From contig JAUMUG010000001.1 of assembly GCA_030530775.1 (NCBI GenBank), positions 434,001-498,000 on the forward strand: a stretch of 64,000 nucleotides of DNA. The letters are read 5' to 3'. The DNA comes from Lautropia sp. (lineage in GTDB: Bacteria > Pseudomonadota > Gammaproteobacteria > Burkholderiales > Burkholderiaceae_E). Below are positions 45,575 to 53,638 of the stretch, in pieces (position 1 is the stretch's first letter; every line of letters starts with the position of its first letter). Position numbers and translations under genes: made by a program. Under the pieces are notes generated by a model. The model worked only from the letters and a program-made list of their open reading frames with translations. It was not told where the DNA came from and ran no database searches.

Positions 45575-47851
45575 TCAGGCCGTGCGGGCCGTGCCTGCCA
45601 GGCTGTCGGGTTCCTGGTGTTTGAGACCGAGCACCACCTGCCAGGCGAAGGCTGCTGCGCCGACGATGAACACGACGTCGCCGATGGTACGGACCCAGCG
45701 CAGCGTATGGATGATCGGCGTGGCCTCGACGAACTCGGCGCTGCGGGCCCACCACAGACCCACGCTGATCGAGGCGTGCGCCTGGATGATGCCGATCGGC
45801 AGCAGGCTGGTGAACAGCATCAGGGCCAGGCCACCGTTCAGCGCGACGAAACAGGTCATCATCAGTCGCTGGTTCAGCTCGAGGGTGGGCTTGATGTAGC
45901 GCATCACCATCAGGGTGAAGCCCAGTGCCAGGAAACCGTAGACCCCGAACAGGGCGGCATGACCATGGTTGGGTGTGGTGTTCAGACCCTGCAGGTAATA
46001 GAGCGAGATCGGCGGGTTGATCAGGAAGCCGAAGACGCCTGCGCCGACCATGTTCCAGAAGGACACGGCGATGAAGAACATCAGCGGCCAGCGCATCGGC
46101 TTCATCCAGATGGTCTTGTGCTGCACCGTCCAGTTCTCGAAGGCGTCATAGCCCAGCAGCACCAACGGTACCACTTCCAGGGCAGAGAACATCGCACCGA
46201 TGGCCGTGATCGGTGTGGTGGTGCCCGAGAAATAAAGGTGGTGGAAAGTACCGGGAATGCCGCCGATCAGGAACAGCATGGCTGCGAGCAGGCTGGCGGT
46301 GGTGGCCGTGTGTTTGCTGACCACACCCAGGTTGTAGAAGATGAAGGCGACCGAGCAGGTGGCAAAGACCTCGAAGAAGCCTTCGACCCACAAGTGCACC
46401 ACCCACCAGCGCCAGTATTCCATGATGGACAGGTGAGTGTGTTCGCCATAGAACAGCGCGGGGGCATAGAAGATACCGATGGCCGCGGCCGCCATGGTGA
46501 ACAGCACCAGCAGGCTCTTGTCGCCCGGGGCGCGCAGAGCAGCGACGATGCCGCGCAACATCAGGATCAGCCACAGTACCAGGCCGATGAACAGTGCGAT
46601 CTGCCAGAGGCGACCGATCTCGACGAATTCATAGCCCTGATGGCCGAGCCAGAAGTTCAGATGCGAGGCCATCCACCCCTTCAGCGCCACGAACTGCCCG
46701 GCGAATGAGCCGACGACCACGACGATCAGTGCCCAGAACAGCACATCGACACCCAGTTTCTGGAACTTGGGATCGCTGCCACCGTTGATGATCGGCACCA
46801 GGAACAGGCCGGCAGCCAGGAAGCCGGTGGCGATCCAGAAGATCGCGGCCTGAATGTGCCAGGTGCGCACCAGCGTGTAAGGCAGCCAGTCGGCGACCGG
46901 AATGCCGTAGAACTCCTGGCCTTCCACCGTGTAGTGCGCCGTGAAACCACCCAGCAGTACCTGCACCAGGAACAGTGCACCGACGATCAGCAGGTATTTG
47001 CCCAGCGCTTTCTGGGAGGGGGTCAGCTCGATCAGTGTGAGCGGGTCGGTCTGTGGTGGCGTATCGACGTCGATGTGCTGCCGGTGGGTGAAGAAGGCCC
47101 AGATCCAGATGATGACACCGACGCCGAAGATCAGCGTGACCACCGAAGCGATCGACCAGATGACGTTTTCGGGCGTCGGCTTGTTGTCGATCAGTGGTTC
47201 GTGCGGCCAGTTGTTGGTGTAGGTGACATCCAGACCAGGCCGGTTGGTCGACGCAGCCCAGGCCGACCAGAAGATGAAGGCATTGAGCTTGGCACGGGCC
47301 TCGGGGCTGGCCAGCGTATTTTCCTTCATCGCGTAGGCTTCACGCGTCTTCTTGTAGTCCGGATGATCGCTGAACAGCTTGTCGTAGTAGGCAGCGGTCG
47401 CCTGGATCGAACGGATACGGTCATCCGACAGGGTGACCGTCTTCTTGGCCGGATCGTAGGTGTTGGTCCGGAACGCTTTGCGCGAGTCGTAGGTCAGTGC
47501 GGCCTGATCGCGTTCGGCGAGATCCATGAACGCCTTGCCATGGATGCGCTGTGCCTGCTGGTCCAGCCAGCCCAGCACTTCACGATGCAACCAGTCTGCC
47601 GTCCAGTCCGGCGCTTGATAGGCACCATGGCCCCAGATCGAACCGATGGACATGCCACCGATGCCTTGCCAGGCCGTTTGGCCGTCGTAAATGTCCTGCT
47701 CGGTATAGATCACCTCACCGGATTCGTCGACGAATGCTGCGGGGATCGGCGGGCGTTCGTTGTAGACCTCTTTGCCGAAATAGCCGAGCACCGTGAACGC
47801 GCCGATCAGGATGATGGCGAGTATCACCCAAAGTCGCTTGTACTCTTTCAT
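45575..47851 (-). CDS. norB: nitric oxide reductase, quinol-dependent, large subunit
   Basis: 758-residue single-chain NO reductase (qNOR) reducing 2 NO to N2O with electrons from quinol. The first ~260 residues hold one membrane helix and the periplasmic cytochrome-c-like domain characteristic of qNOR (GIGGMSIGSIWGHGAYQAPD), without a CxxCH haem site. The remaining helices carry the haem-copper-oxidase histidines: TWHIQAAIFWIATGF, WWVVHLWVEGFFEVFA, TFHHLYFSG and NHGHAALFGVYGFLALG. AGGAC seven bases before ATG 47851; the upstream open frame to 47974 is non-coding. An FNR-type box ~290 bases upstream suggests anaerobic control. Defends against NO or serves partial denitrification. Confidence 0.96.
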   Translation of the reverse strand: MKEYKRLWVILAIILIGAFTVLGYFGKEVYNERPPIPAAFVDESGEVIYTEQDIYDGQTAWQGIGGMSIGSIWGHGAYQAPDWTADWLHREVLGWLDQQAQRIHGKAFMDLAERDQAALTYDSRKAFRTNTYDPAKKTVTLSDDRIRSIQATAAYYDKLFSDHPDYKKTREAYAMKENTLASPEARAKLNAFIFWSAWAASTNRPGLDVTYTNNWPHEPLIDNKPTPENVIWSIASVVTLIFGVGVIIWIWAFFTHRQHIDVDTPPQTDPLTLIELTPSQKALGKYLLIVGALFLVQVLLGGFTAHYTVEGQEFYGIPVADWLPYTLVRTWHIQAAIFWIATGFLAAGLFLVPIINGGSDPKFQKLGVDVLFWALIVVVVGSFAGQFVALKGWMASHLNFWLGHQGYEFVEIGRLWQIALFIGLVLWLILMLRGIVAALRAPGDKSLLVLFTMAAAAIGIFYAPALFYGEHTHLSIMEYWRWWVVHLWVEGFFEVFATCSVAFIFYNLGVVSKHTATTASLLAAMLFLIGGIPGTFHHLYFSGTTTPITAIGAMFSALEVVPLVLLGYDAFENWTVQHKTIWMKPMRWPLMFFIAVSFWNMVGAGVFGFLINPPISLYYLQGLNTTPNHGHAALFGVYGFLALGFTLMVMRYIKPTLELNQRLMMTCFVALNGGLALMLFTSLLPIGIIQAHASISVGLWWARSAEFVEATPIIHTLRWVRTIGDVVFIVGAAAFAWQVVLGLKHQEPDSLAGTARTA

Positions 47852-48137
47852 GTGAATGTCCTTGGAAAAGGATCTCCGCAGGACACTGCTGCCCGGCTTC
47901 GCCCCCTGTCCACGGGAAGCGATCGGATCCCCCGCATTTCGATGGTGCACATAGACGTGTCCGGCGCGGGGCATCTCCTCGCTCAGGTGTTCAGGACGGC
48001 TTCGGCACGTGCCGGCGTATCCAGGAAATCAAAGGATGCCAGGAGGTGTGCATCGTCTGGGAGCTCTTGGTCGGACCTCCGCAGTGCTCTGATGACACAC
48101 TCGGAGATCATTGTTGCAGCAGGCTTTACGAACACGA

Positions 48138-48151
48138 TTGATGAATATCAA
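48138..48151 (-). promoter_or_regulatory. FNR/DNR-type box at class II position of norB
   Basis: TTGAT-ATTC-ATCAA on the minus strand is a perfect FNR/DNR consensus. Exactly 22 bases separate it from AACAAT (48110-48115); if that is the -10, the box centre falls at -41.5, the standard class II activating position. FNR or an NO-sensing relative (DNR/NNR) is the likely activator. Confidence 0.7.
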
Positions 48152-48211
48152 TGACGTCCGAAGGATAGAAAAGGGTCGTTTGATCGAGATTGACTCGTTT
48201 CATGTGCACAT

Positions 48212-48229
48212 CATGTGTGCATTCACATG
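48212..48229. promoter_or_regulatory. 18-base dyad upstream of norB
   Basis: CATGTG-TGCATT-CACATG, perfect six-base arms. An adjacent palindrome ATGTGCACAT sits at 48202-48211. The spacing is two bases short of a CRP site. Possible second operator, regulator unknown. Confidence 0.35.
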
Positions 48230-48498
48230 GGTTTCACCGGCATTCATCGAGCTGCTTCGTGTCCGTTATTCTTGATGATGAATGATGGCTGAGAAAGCGG
48301 CTCGGGACGAAGCCGCTTCCACCGGCGAGTGGCGCATGGAGATGCCGTCGGGCAGGGGAACTCGATGCCACGCCCCGTCGGGTGTGATGCAGACCTCGAG
48401 TGCGCGTGTGTTCGCACACCGTGCCGGATATGATCCAGTATGGGGCGCGTCATGCGGCACAGGCCCCGGTGCCATGTGCCGCCACGCGGGGGGAGAGC

Positions 48499-49977
48499 TC
48501 AGTTCAGTGCGCGGTCGATCATCTGCGACAGCTGAAAGGCCACACAGGTATCGGTGAAGGCGGTGGCGGCCGCCTGACGTTCGGGCTCGGTCGAGTCCAG
48601 ATCGATGCGGCTGGTGGAATCCCAGTAATCGGCCATGTCGAAGCGGCGCAAGAAGGGCTGATCGTGCAGGTTCATCGTCCAGCGGATGTACTGGCGGTAG
48701 TCATCGGTGCGGTAGAGGGCCTCGAACTGCGGGTGGTAGGGCAGGTCGATCACGATGGTGTCGATACGTTGCTTGCGCAGCTGCGCCAGCCCCCGGTCCA
48801 ATGCCCGGGCGACCCGAGCGGGGGGCAGACCACGACGCACATCGCTGCGGCCCAGATCCCAGATCACCAGCCCCGGCTTGCGCGGGATGATCTGCTTGCC
48901 GATCAGTGCCGCCTGTTCGGCGACGGTGCTGTAGGGTTTGCCGAGCACTTCGACCTTCAGGCGCTGCTGCACCAACGGACCCAGGTCGAGTCCGAGCCGG
49001 CTCTGCAGCCGTGCCGCCAGTGGAATGCGGCGCGAATGGGCGCTCGCGTGCTCGCCCAGGACCTGTGCATCGGCCGGGCCGTCCGCACCCAGCACGATGA
49101 CCAGCAGCTCGCCCTTGCCGCGAACCAGTGCACCGGACAGGCCTGGCAGCTTGATCGGAGGGGAGATCAGGGAGCTGGGTACTTGGCAGTGGCGGATCTG
49201 GCGGGCGTTGTCGGTGGTGTCGGGGGCGGCCGGTGCCCGGGGCGGTGGGCCTGCCTGCTTGTTGCGGGGCTGGGCCGGCAGCCCGCTTTCCGGGATGGGT
49301 ACCGGTGTTTCGTGCGGCCTGGGTGGGCCGACCGGTTCCTGCTCATCGGCGGAGGCGGCCGACGGCCTGGCGGACGCAGCCGGTCGATCGGCCGCTGCCT
49401 CATGACCCGCTTCGGATGTCGTGTCCGTTTTCGAGGACGGACGTTCAGCGGATGGCGGTGTCACGATGGCTTTCTCTCCGGATGAAGCCGGTGTCGCCGC
49501 ATCTTCTGCTCCGGGCGAGGAGGGCGCCGTGTCGTCTTCACCGCGGGATGGGGCGGCTTCATTCGTTCCGGCAGCGTTTGCGTCTGCGCTCGTGTCTGAA
49601 TCGACACCTGAGTCGACGCCGGAGGTGCTGGCGTCTGCTTTCGGGTCGGGCTCCGCGGAGGACCTGCCCGGGCCGGCGTCCGGTGTCGGGCCTGGTTTCG
49701 TCGGGTCGGGTTCCACGGTGGGACCTCCCGAGGTGGCGTCGGCAGCCGGGCCGGTGTCTGGTGTCGGGCCGGACCGTGTCTGGGCTTGGGTCGACGGCAG
49801 TGCTTGGGCGTCGTCGGCCGGCGAGCTCCGTACCTGGGCTTGGACGGCGCAACCGAGCAGCAGGCCGCACAGCAGGATCGAGACGCGGGCGGTACGGGAA
49901 CGGAAACCGGCATGGATTTCGCGTGTGGACAGTGGCGGCGCCGGCAAAGCGGTCATGAGCGATACGGTCGGGTTCAT
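48499..49977 (-). CDS. SGNH-hydrolase-like protein, apparently lacking catalytic residues
   Basis: 492 residues. Probable membrane anchor or signal at ~29-47 (RVSILLCGLLLGCAVQAQ; the Cys is in a weak lipobox). Residues ~50-265 are a low-complexity Pro/Ala/Ser/Thr/Asp linker. The C-terminal ~220 residues follow an SGNH fold: block I reads LLVIVLGADGPADAQ where relatives have GxSSTxG, block III reads LVIWDLGRSDVRRG where the catalytic Asn is expected, and no DGxH block is visible near the end (STEPERQAAATAF). Nucleophile, Asn and His thus all look replaced. It lies 26 bases after the OpgC-like acyltransferase, so it may assist polysaccharide acylation as a binding rather than hydrolytic partner. 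Start ATG 49977 has no strong site. Confidence 0.7.
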   Translation of the reverse strand: MNPTVSLMTALPAPPLSTREIHAGFRSRTARVSILLCGLLLGCAVQAQVRSSPADDAQALPSTQAQTRSGPTPDTGPAADATSGGPTVEPDPTKPGPTPDAGPGRSSAEPDPKADASTSGVDSGVDSDTSADANAAGTNEAAPSRGEDDTAPSSPGAEDAATPASSGEKAIVTPPSAERPSSKTDTTSEAGHEAAADRPAASARPSAASADEQEPVGPPRPHETPVPIPESGLPAQPRNKQAGPPPRAPAAPDTTDNARQIRHCQVPSSLISPPIKLPGLSGALVRGKGELLVIVLGADGPADAQVLGEHASAHSRRIPLAARLQSRLGLDLGPLVQQRLKVEVLGKPYSTVAEQAALIGKQIIPRKPGLVIWDLGRSDVRRGLPPARVARALDRGLAQLRKQRIDTIVIDLPYHPQFEALYRTDDYRQYIRWTMNLHDQPFLRRFDMADYWDSTSRIDLDSTEPERQAAATAFTDTCVAFQLSQMIDRALN

Positions 49978-50002
49978 GGAGGGGCTCTTGTCGGTTCGTG
50001 GA

Positions 50003-51364
50003 TCAGGGGCGCCGGTCGGACGGAGGAGCATCGGGGACGTCGATGTCCGTGCCGGGGGCCGTTGCCGATGGTCGTACCGGTGCAGCGGTTGGCGCAGGCC
50101 CGATCGGGGTGTCGGACGCTGGGGCTTGCTTGGTATGGGCCGTGGCCTGTGACGGCGCCGCGTTCGAGCCGGCCGGGGTGGCAGCTGCCGGGGAGCGCTC
50201 CGCACGTGAGCCGCCGGAGCGGCTGCGGGTTTTGTACCACTGAAGCTGGCAGGCCAGAGCCGTCATCATGCACAGGCCGCCGAAGACCACCACCAGCTGC
50301 ATGGGTAGGCCACGCCCGAACTGTACCAGCACGAAGTGCGCCAGGAAGGACAGCGAAATGCCCAGACAGAAGATGTGCAGGGAATGTTGGCCGCAGATGA
50401 TGACCGGTTTGGCCAGACGCCAGGACAGAATCCGGGAATCGGGGCCAATGAAATGCGCGACGAAATAGGCCGTCGCCAGAAAGTGCAGCAGACGCAGGAT
50501 GGCAAAGTTGGTCTTGTCGATCATCGGATACAGCCAGCTGCCGACGAAGGGCTCGATCGCCTGATAGAGCGGGGGGATTTTCCAGGCGATGGCGATGGTG
50601 AAGCTGAAGACCAGGTCGATGAAGGCGATGACGGCCAGCCAGGGACGCCACTTCAGCCACGGCGACGATTGATTGCGCAACGATGCGCACAAAATGCCGA
50701 TGACGAAGACCAGTTGCCAGCCCAGTGGATTGAAATACCAGGTCGAGCCGTCTTCGTATTCCGGAAAGGCCCATTGGTAGCGCTGCACGCCCAGCCACAG
50801 CGCGATCGACAACGCGAGTGTCAGCACCCGGGATACCCGGGTCAGCAGCAGTGCCACTGGCAGGCCGGCCAGCAGCACCATATAGAGCGGAAGCACGTCC
50901 AGATTCACCGGCCGGTAGCGCAGGATCAGCGCATCCAACACGGATTGCATCGGATTGCCGAGAAAGGCGGCCACGTTCAGCTCGTCGAGGAAGGCAGCAT
51001 TGCCGAAGCGGTTCGAGACCCAGAAGATCTGACCGATGAAGAAGATGAACAGCAGGATGTGGGCGGCATAGAGCTGCCAGACCCGCTTGGCCACCTGCAT
51101 GGTCATATAAGCCGCGCCGTTTTTCTGCAGGGCAGCGCCGTAGACCAGGGCCGCGGTGTAGCCCGAGATGAACACGAAGATCTCGGTGGCATCGCTGAGC
51201 CCGAAATTCCGGAAGGTCAGGTTGCCGATATAGCTGGACGGAATGTGGTCGATGAAGATGAACCACAGCGCCAGTCCTCGAAAGAAGTCCAGGCGCAGAT
51301 CGCGGCCGCCGGTGGTCTTGATGGCGGAGGGAGCGGTGGGCGAAATGGTGTCGGCTCGGCTCAT
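50003..51364 (-). CDS. OpgC-domain membrane acyltransferase
   Basis: 453 residues, about ten membrane helices, of the OpgC family (succinyl or acyl transfer to periplasmic glucans or other envelope polysaccharides). N-terminal DLRLDFFRGLALWFIFIDHI contains the family's R-G...D-H active-site region; FRNFGLSDATEIFVFISGYT follows, then alternating helices to ~375. A Pro/Ala/Ser-rich cytosolic or periplasmic tail of ~75 residues is added at the C-terminus. The frame is open to 51751, but the extension is arginine-rich and unlike the family; ATG 51364 is preferred. Likely co-transcribed with the SGNH-like gene. Confidence 0.88.
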   Translation of the reverse strand: MSRADTISPTAPSAIKTTGGRDLRLDFFRGLALWFIFIDHIPSSYIGNLTFRNFGLSDATEIFVFISGYTAALVYGAALQKNGAAYMTMQVAKRVWQLYAAHILLFIFFIGQIFWVSNRFGNAAFLDELNVAAFLGNPMQSVLDALILRYRPVNLDVLPLYMVLLAGLPVALLLTRVSRVLTLALSIALWLGVQRYQWAFPEYEDGSTWYFNPLGWQLVFVIGILCASLRNQSSPWLKWRPWLAVIAFIDLVFSFTIAIAWKIPPLYQAIEPFVGSWLYPMIDKTNFAILRLLHFLATAYFVAHFIGPDSRILSWRLAKPVIICGQHSLHIFCLGISLSFLAHFVLVQFGRGLPMQLVVVFGGLCMMTALACQLQWYKTRSRSGGSRAERSPAAATPAGSNAAPSQATAHTKQAPASDTPIGPAPTAAPVRPSATAPGTDIDVPDAPPSDRRP

Positions 51365-51742
51365 GGCAACAGGGCTTCGTCGGAAAAAGAACTGGCAAGG
51401 CGACAGACACCGGCGCGTTGCACGGCAAGAAAGAAGATGTCTGGCATTGGGCTGGGATTCCGGAACAACGGCTGCCGCCATTCTAGCCCGCCTGGGCGTC
51501 CGGGCCGCAGAAACCGTGCAACCGCGAGATGCCCCTCTGGGTGAGCGCCGTCCGTGAGCGATGTGCGGTGCCATGGCGTCCGCCACGCTGCCGGGACGTG
51601 GGGCGTGGCAGGAGCAGAGCATGGTGGCTGGCCCGGAGCGGCTTGGACGGGACCATGGCCCCGGGGCTCCGGCCCGGCCACGCCGCCCGAGTCCCGGACT
51701 CCTGGTAGTCGGCAGCCGGCCCGTCGCCTGTTTCCCGGACGA
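51365..51742. other. intergenic between OpgC-like and Spy-like genes
   Basis: 378 bases holding the divergent upstream regions of the two genes. No gene supported; strongly GC-rich without clear promoter boxes until the CpxR site that follows. Confidence 0.3.
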
Positions 51743-51757
51743 TTTACCCAACTTTAC
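51743..51757 (-). promoter_or_regulatory. CpxR-type box upstream of Spy-like gene
   Basis: TTTAC-CCAAC-TTTAC; on the minus strand GTAAA-N5-GTAAA, an exact match to the CpxR consensus. It is ~105 bases before the Spy-like start codon, and the gene for a CpxR-like regulator is 1.1 kb downstream. Confidence 0.65.
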
Positions 51758-51861
51758 ACGGGCTTAATCCAAGCTTGAAACAGGATGTCCAAAATGCGCT
51801 CCATCGGGCCAGACACTGAAACCGACGGCCCGCACTCGACAGGAATGACAGGAGTTCTCTC

Positions 51862-52560
51862 ATGAAAATCAAAACTTTGGTTGCTTCGGTGGTTCTGGGT
51901 GTGGCCAGCATGTCGGCAATGGCGTCGCCCAACGGTCTGTTCGGCATCGGCCCCTTCGGTGTACAGCCGGGTCACGGCGCCAAGCCGCCGTTCGAGCGGC
52001 CGGCCAAGCCGTACGGGGCTGATGGCGATGCGGCAAAAGGCAGAGTCGCCGAAGCGGCCGACCAGGCCGGCGACAAAGCCGCTGCCGAGCGCCGTGCTCA
52101 GTGGGCAGAGCACGATATGAGTCGTCGTATCGAGCGCGTGCTGCGTTCGGTCGACGGTACCCCGGAACAGTCACAGAAGATCACCGCCGTCGTGAAGGCT
52201 GCGCATGAGGAACTGCGCCCGATGTACGAAGAACTGCGCAAGTTGGACCAGCGTGCCACCGAGCTCTTCAAGGCCGACGCCATCGACTCGGCCGCTTTCG
52301 AAAATCTGCGCACCGAGCGCTTGCAGTTGATGGACCGTATCTCGCAGCGTTCGAGCGGGGCCTACGTGCAGATCGCCAATCTGCTGACACCCGCCCAGCG
52401 TCAGACACTGGCGGATCGGCCGATGCATCCGCGTCATGGCAAGGACATGCGCGGTGAGCGCGGCGAGCGCCGCGGTAAGGCGCGCGGCGACCGTGACGGC
52501 AAGCCGCAACGCGGTGATCGCGACGGAGCAGCCCGCCGCGGCGAAGCCAGCAATTCTTGA
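51862..52560 (+). CDS. Spy/CpxP-like periplasmic stress protein
   Basis: 232 residues. Cleavable signal MKIKTLVASVVLGVASMSAM-A. The centre is a four-helix Spy-type chaperone domain: RIERVLRSVDGTPEQSQKIT, AAHEELRPMYEELRKL, FENLRTERLQLMDRI and LLTPAQRQTLADRP, which contains the LTxxQ motif. The C-terminal ~45 residues are Arg/Gly/Asp-rich (RGERGERRGKARGDRDGK), unlike E. coli Spy. AGGAG seven bases before ATG. With the CpxR box and the two-component genes downstream this looks like a cpxP-cpxRA unit in which the protein damps the sensor or protects unfolded envelope proteins. Confidence 0.85.
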   Translation: MKIKTLVASVVLGVASMSAMASPNGLFGIGPFGVQPGHGAKPPFERPAKPYGADGDAAKGRVAEAADQAGDKAAAERRAQWAEHDMSRRIERVLRSVDGTPEQSQKITAVVKAAHEELRPMYEELRKLDQRATELFKADAIDSAAFENLRTERLQLMDRISQRSSGAYVQIANLLTPAQRQTLADRPMHPRHGKDMRGERGERRGKARGDRDGKPQRGDRDGAARRGEASNS

Positions 52561-52620
52561 TCTGCCGTCAGCGGAAAGCCCGTGTTCCCGGCCGGTTCCG
52601 GGAAGATGGGCCGCGGAGGA

Positions 52621-52656
52621 AACCGGCCATTCGCTTTCGGGCGGGGCCGGTTTTTT
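52621..52656 (+). terminator. intrinsic terminator after Spy-like gene
   Basis: AACCGGCC (52621-52628) pairs with GGCCGGTT (52645-52652), followed by TTTTTT. It separates the Spy-like gene from the two-component operon; the remaining ~240 bases to the regulator start hold no gene. Confidence 0.75.
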
Positions 52657-52894
52657 CTGCAGCGTCGATGACGGGGGAAGGTGGGCGCCGGGAGCCCGGA
52701 TCATCGGCGCCCGGAAGGGGGCGCCCGGGGGCTGTACGCGGGAGGTTGGTCCGTGGGTTTCACATCGGGAGCCATCGGACGAAAAGCGGGAGCAAAATAG
52801 CCCGTCGTGACTGGTTTGCAGTCGAGGTATTCCGTGGCCCGGGCTCTTGCCGTCGATTCGGGGGCTCCGGAACCATGGGCGGGGGAAGGAAACG

Positions 52895-53635
52895 ATGCAG
52901 AACGATATTCTGTTGATCGACGATGACCGGCGTCTGGCCGATATGGTGGTGCGCTACCTGGGGCAGGCGGGCTTCACCGTTGCTCACGAAGGCACCGGGC
53001 AGCAGGGGCTGGAGAGCCTGTCGAAGCGGGTGCCGGGGTTGGTGCTGCTGGACTTGATGCTGCCGGATGCCGACGGATTGGACCTGTGCAGGCGGATTCG
53101 GCAGATGCCCGGAGCGGCCGCGACGGTGCCGGTGCTGATGCTGACCGCTCGTGGCGAGACCATGGATCGTATCGTCGGACTGGAGGTGGGCGCCGACGAT
53201 TATCTGCCCAAGCCCTTCGAGCCGCGCGAGCTGTTGGCCAGGGTGCGTGCGCTGATGCGCCGTTCGGCACAGGCTGCGGCGCACGCACCGGCTTCGCCGA
53301 TGGTGATGAGTGTGCCGCCGGCGGAGGTGGTGGTGGTCGATGACCTGGAGATCGATGTCGGCGCCCGCGAGGTGCGGGTCGGCGGCGAACGACGCAGCCT
53401 GACCGGTCATCAGTTCGATCTGCTGCTGGCGCTGGCCCGCCATGCCGGCCGGGTGATGTCGCGGGAGCGGTTGATGGACCTGGTCAAGGGCGAGCAGCTC
53501 GAAGCCTTCGATCGTTCGATCGATGTGCATGTCGGCAAGATCAGACAGGCCATCGAAGCCGATTCGCGCCAGCCCGAACGGCTGCTGACGGTGCGTGGCG
53601 CCGGCTACGTGCTGACCCGCCGGCGAGAGAGCTGA
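52895..53635 (+). CDS. OmpR-family response regulator (CpxR/RstA-like)
   Basis: 246 residues. Receiver domain with acidic pocket LLIDDDR, phospho-acceptor D53 in LVLLDLMLPDADGLD, conserved Thr in LMLTARG and Lys in YLPKPFEPRELLARV. A variable linker (~120-145) leads to the OmpR winged helix: SLTGHQFDLLLALARHAGRV, AFDRSIDVHVGKIRQAIE, LLTVRGAGYVLTR. AGGA five bases before ATG 52895. Three bases separate it from the sensor kinase gene. A CpxR box lies near the Spy-like gene just upstream, the probable main target. Confidence 0.93.
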   Translation: MQNDILLIDDDRRLADMVVRYLGQAGFTVAHEGTGQQGLESLSKRVPGLVLLDLMLPDADGLDLCRRIRQMPGAAATVPVLMLTARGETMDRIVGLEVGADDYLPKPFEPRELLARVRALMRRSAQAAAHAPASPMVMSVPPAEVVVVDDLEIDVGAREVRVGGERRSLTGHQFDLLLALARHAGRVMSRERLMDLVKGEQLEAFDRSIDVHVGKIRQAIEADSRQPERLLTVRGAGYVLTRRRES

Positions 53636-53638
53636 GCG

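Larger units (their letters stand above)
47852..48498. other. norB regulatory and leader region
   Basis: 647 bases, no gene. It holds the FNR-type box, a matching -10 (AACAAT on the minus strand, 48110-48115), a predicted leader of ~250 bases, the dyad at 48212-48229, and, close to the SGNH stop, an inverted repeat GCGGCACA (48454-48461) / TGTGCCGC (48475-48482) without a T-run. Confidence 0.5.

Noticed and set aside
48212..48229. CRP binding site
   Set aside because: The TGTG/CACA arms are two bases too close together for the CRP consensus.
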